From NCBI GenBank assembly GCA_964503355.1, contig CAZCZS010000085.1:1-6557 (forward strand): a DNA stretch of 6,557 nucleotides, in the 5' to 3' direction. The notes under the pieces are model-generated. The model ran no database searches. It saw nothing but the letters and a program-made list of their open reading frames with translations, and was not told the origin of the DNA. Within the stretch, counting starts at the first letter, position 1, and the number at the start of each line of letters is the position of its first letter. The translations under genes were made by a program, and so were the position numbers. This stretch comes from Mesoaciditoga sp964503355. GTDB lineage: Bacteria; Thermotogota; Thermotogae; Mesoaciditogales; Mesoaciditogaceae. This document shows positions 6,460-6,557 of this stretch, in pieces.

Positions 6460-6549
6460 AGTCTTTACCCTTAACGTCATTCTGGCCTACGACCTATTGA
6501 TAAGAGTCTTTGACCTCAACGTCATTGTGGGCTTGACCCGCAATCCCAT
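6460..6549. repeat. Two degenerate tandem copies of an intergenic repeat
   Basis: Two copies with a 45-bp period can be aligned. Both begin AGTCTTT (6460 and 6505) and share AACGTCATT (6473-6481 and 6518-6526), with scattered substitutions between and a drift after TGG. Copy two contains an imperfect palindrome, ATTGTGGG/CCCGCAAT (6524-6531 and 6537-6544, one T-G pair) with a CTTGA loop. It looks like a REP-type dispersed repeat; similar CGTCATT...GGGCTTGACCCGCAAT strings are familiar from intergenic regions of other bacteria. It carries no ORF. Dispersal elsewhere in this genome is inference. Confidence 0.55.
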
Positions 6550-6557
6550 TCTTTTGA

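Larger units (their letters stand above)
6321..6557. other. Gene-free region upstream of gatA
   Basis: No frame on either strand has a ribosome site plus recognisable protein. The region holds the inverted repeat at 6342-6357, the CACGTG cluster and the tandem repeat at the right edge. No tRNA or other RNA gene was recognised. The neighbouring upstream gene, if any, lies outside the window. Confidence 0.6.

Noticed and set aside
6300..6500. Plus-strand open frame of 66 codons, divergent from gatA
   Set aside because: It starts over the gatA promoter, lacks a ribosome site, runs through the repeats and has no recognisable domain.
6377..6557. CRISPR-like array
   Set aside because: Only two imperfect tandem copies exist, with no unique spacers between identical repeats and no cas genes in the window.

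Overview
The window holds one compact bacterial operon, read entirely on the minus strand (right to left). In transcription order it is gatA, gatB, folP, folK, nadE, and a small membrane protein with a SHOCT-type tail. Base composition is moderate and slightly AT-rich. The GatA and GatB proteins resemble, from memory, those of Thermotoga and relatives: GatB keeps a four-cysteine zinc cluster and both share long near-identical blocks. I infer a Thermotogota-like, probably thermophilic anaerobe. This assignment is moderately confident for the phylum and unsupported for genus.

Layout: positions 6321-6557 are a gene-free upstream region. It carries a degenerate tandem repeat (6460-6549), a cluster of CACGTG palindromes (6377-6451) and a small inverted repeat (6342-6357). 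A perfect extended -10 promoter (6312-6320) precedes gatA. The five enzyme genes then run from 6269 to 385 with no intergenic space: each junction is a 4-base or 1-base start/stop overlap. The SHOCT gene follows after 15 bases. A perfect 19-bp inverted repeat (75-114) lies just beyond its stop and probably ends the transcript. Positions 1-74 hold no gene I can support.

Function: GatA and GatB are two of the three subunits of the tRNA-dependent amidotransferase that makes Gln-tRNA(Gln) and/or Asn-tRNA(Asn); gatC is not here. FolK and FolP catalyse two consecutive steps of folate synthesis, ending in dihydropteroate. NadE makes NAD+ from deamido-NAD+ with glutamine as nitrogen donor. The operon is therefore a housekeeping cluster joining translation quality and cofactor synthesis, with glutamine amide transfer at both ends of its enzyme set. 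Motif residues for all five enzymes are intact.

I see no phage, CRISPR, defence or transposon genes. The least ordinary parts are the small SHOCT protein, the perfect terminal inverted repeat and the repeat-rich upstream region. I do not think the window contains a new biological system.
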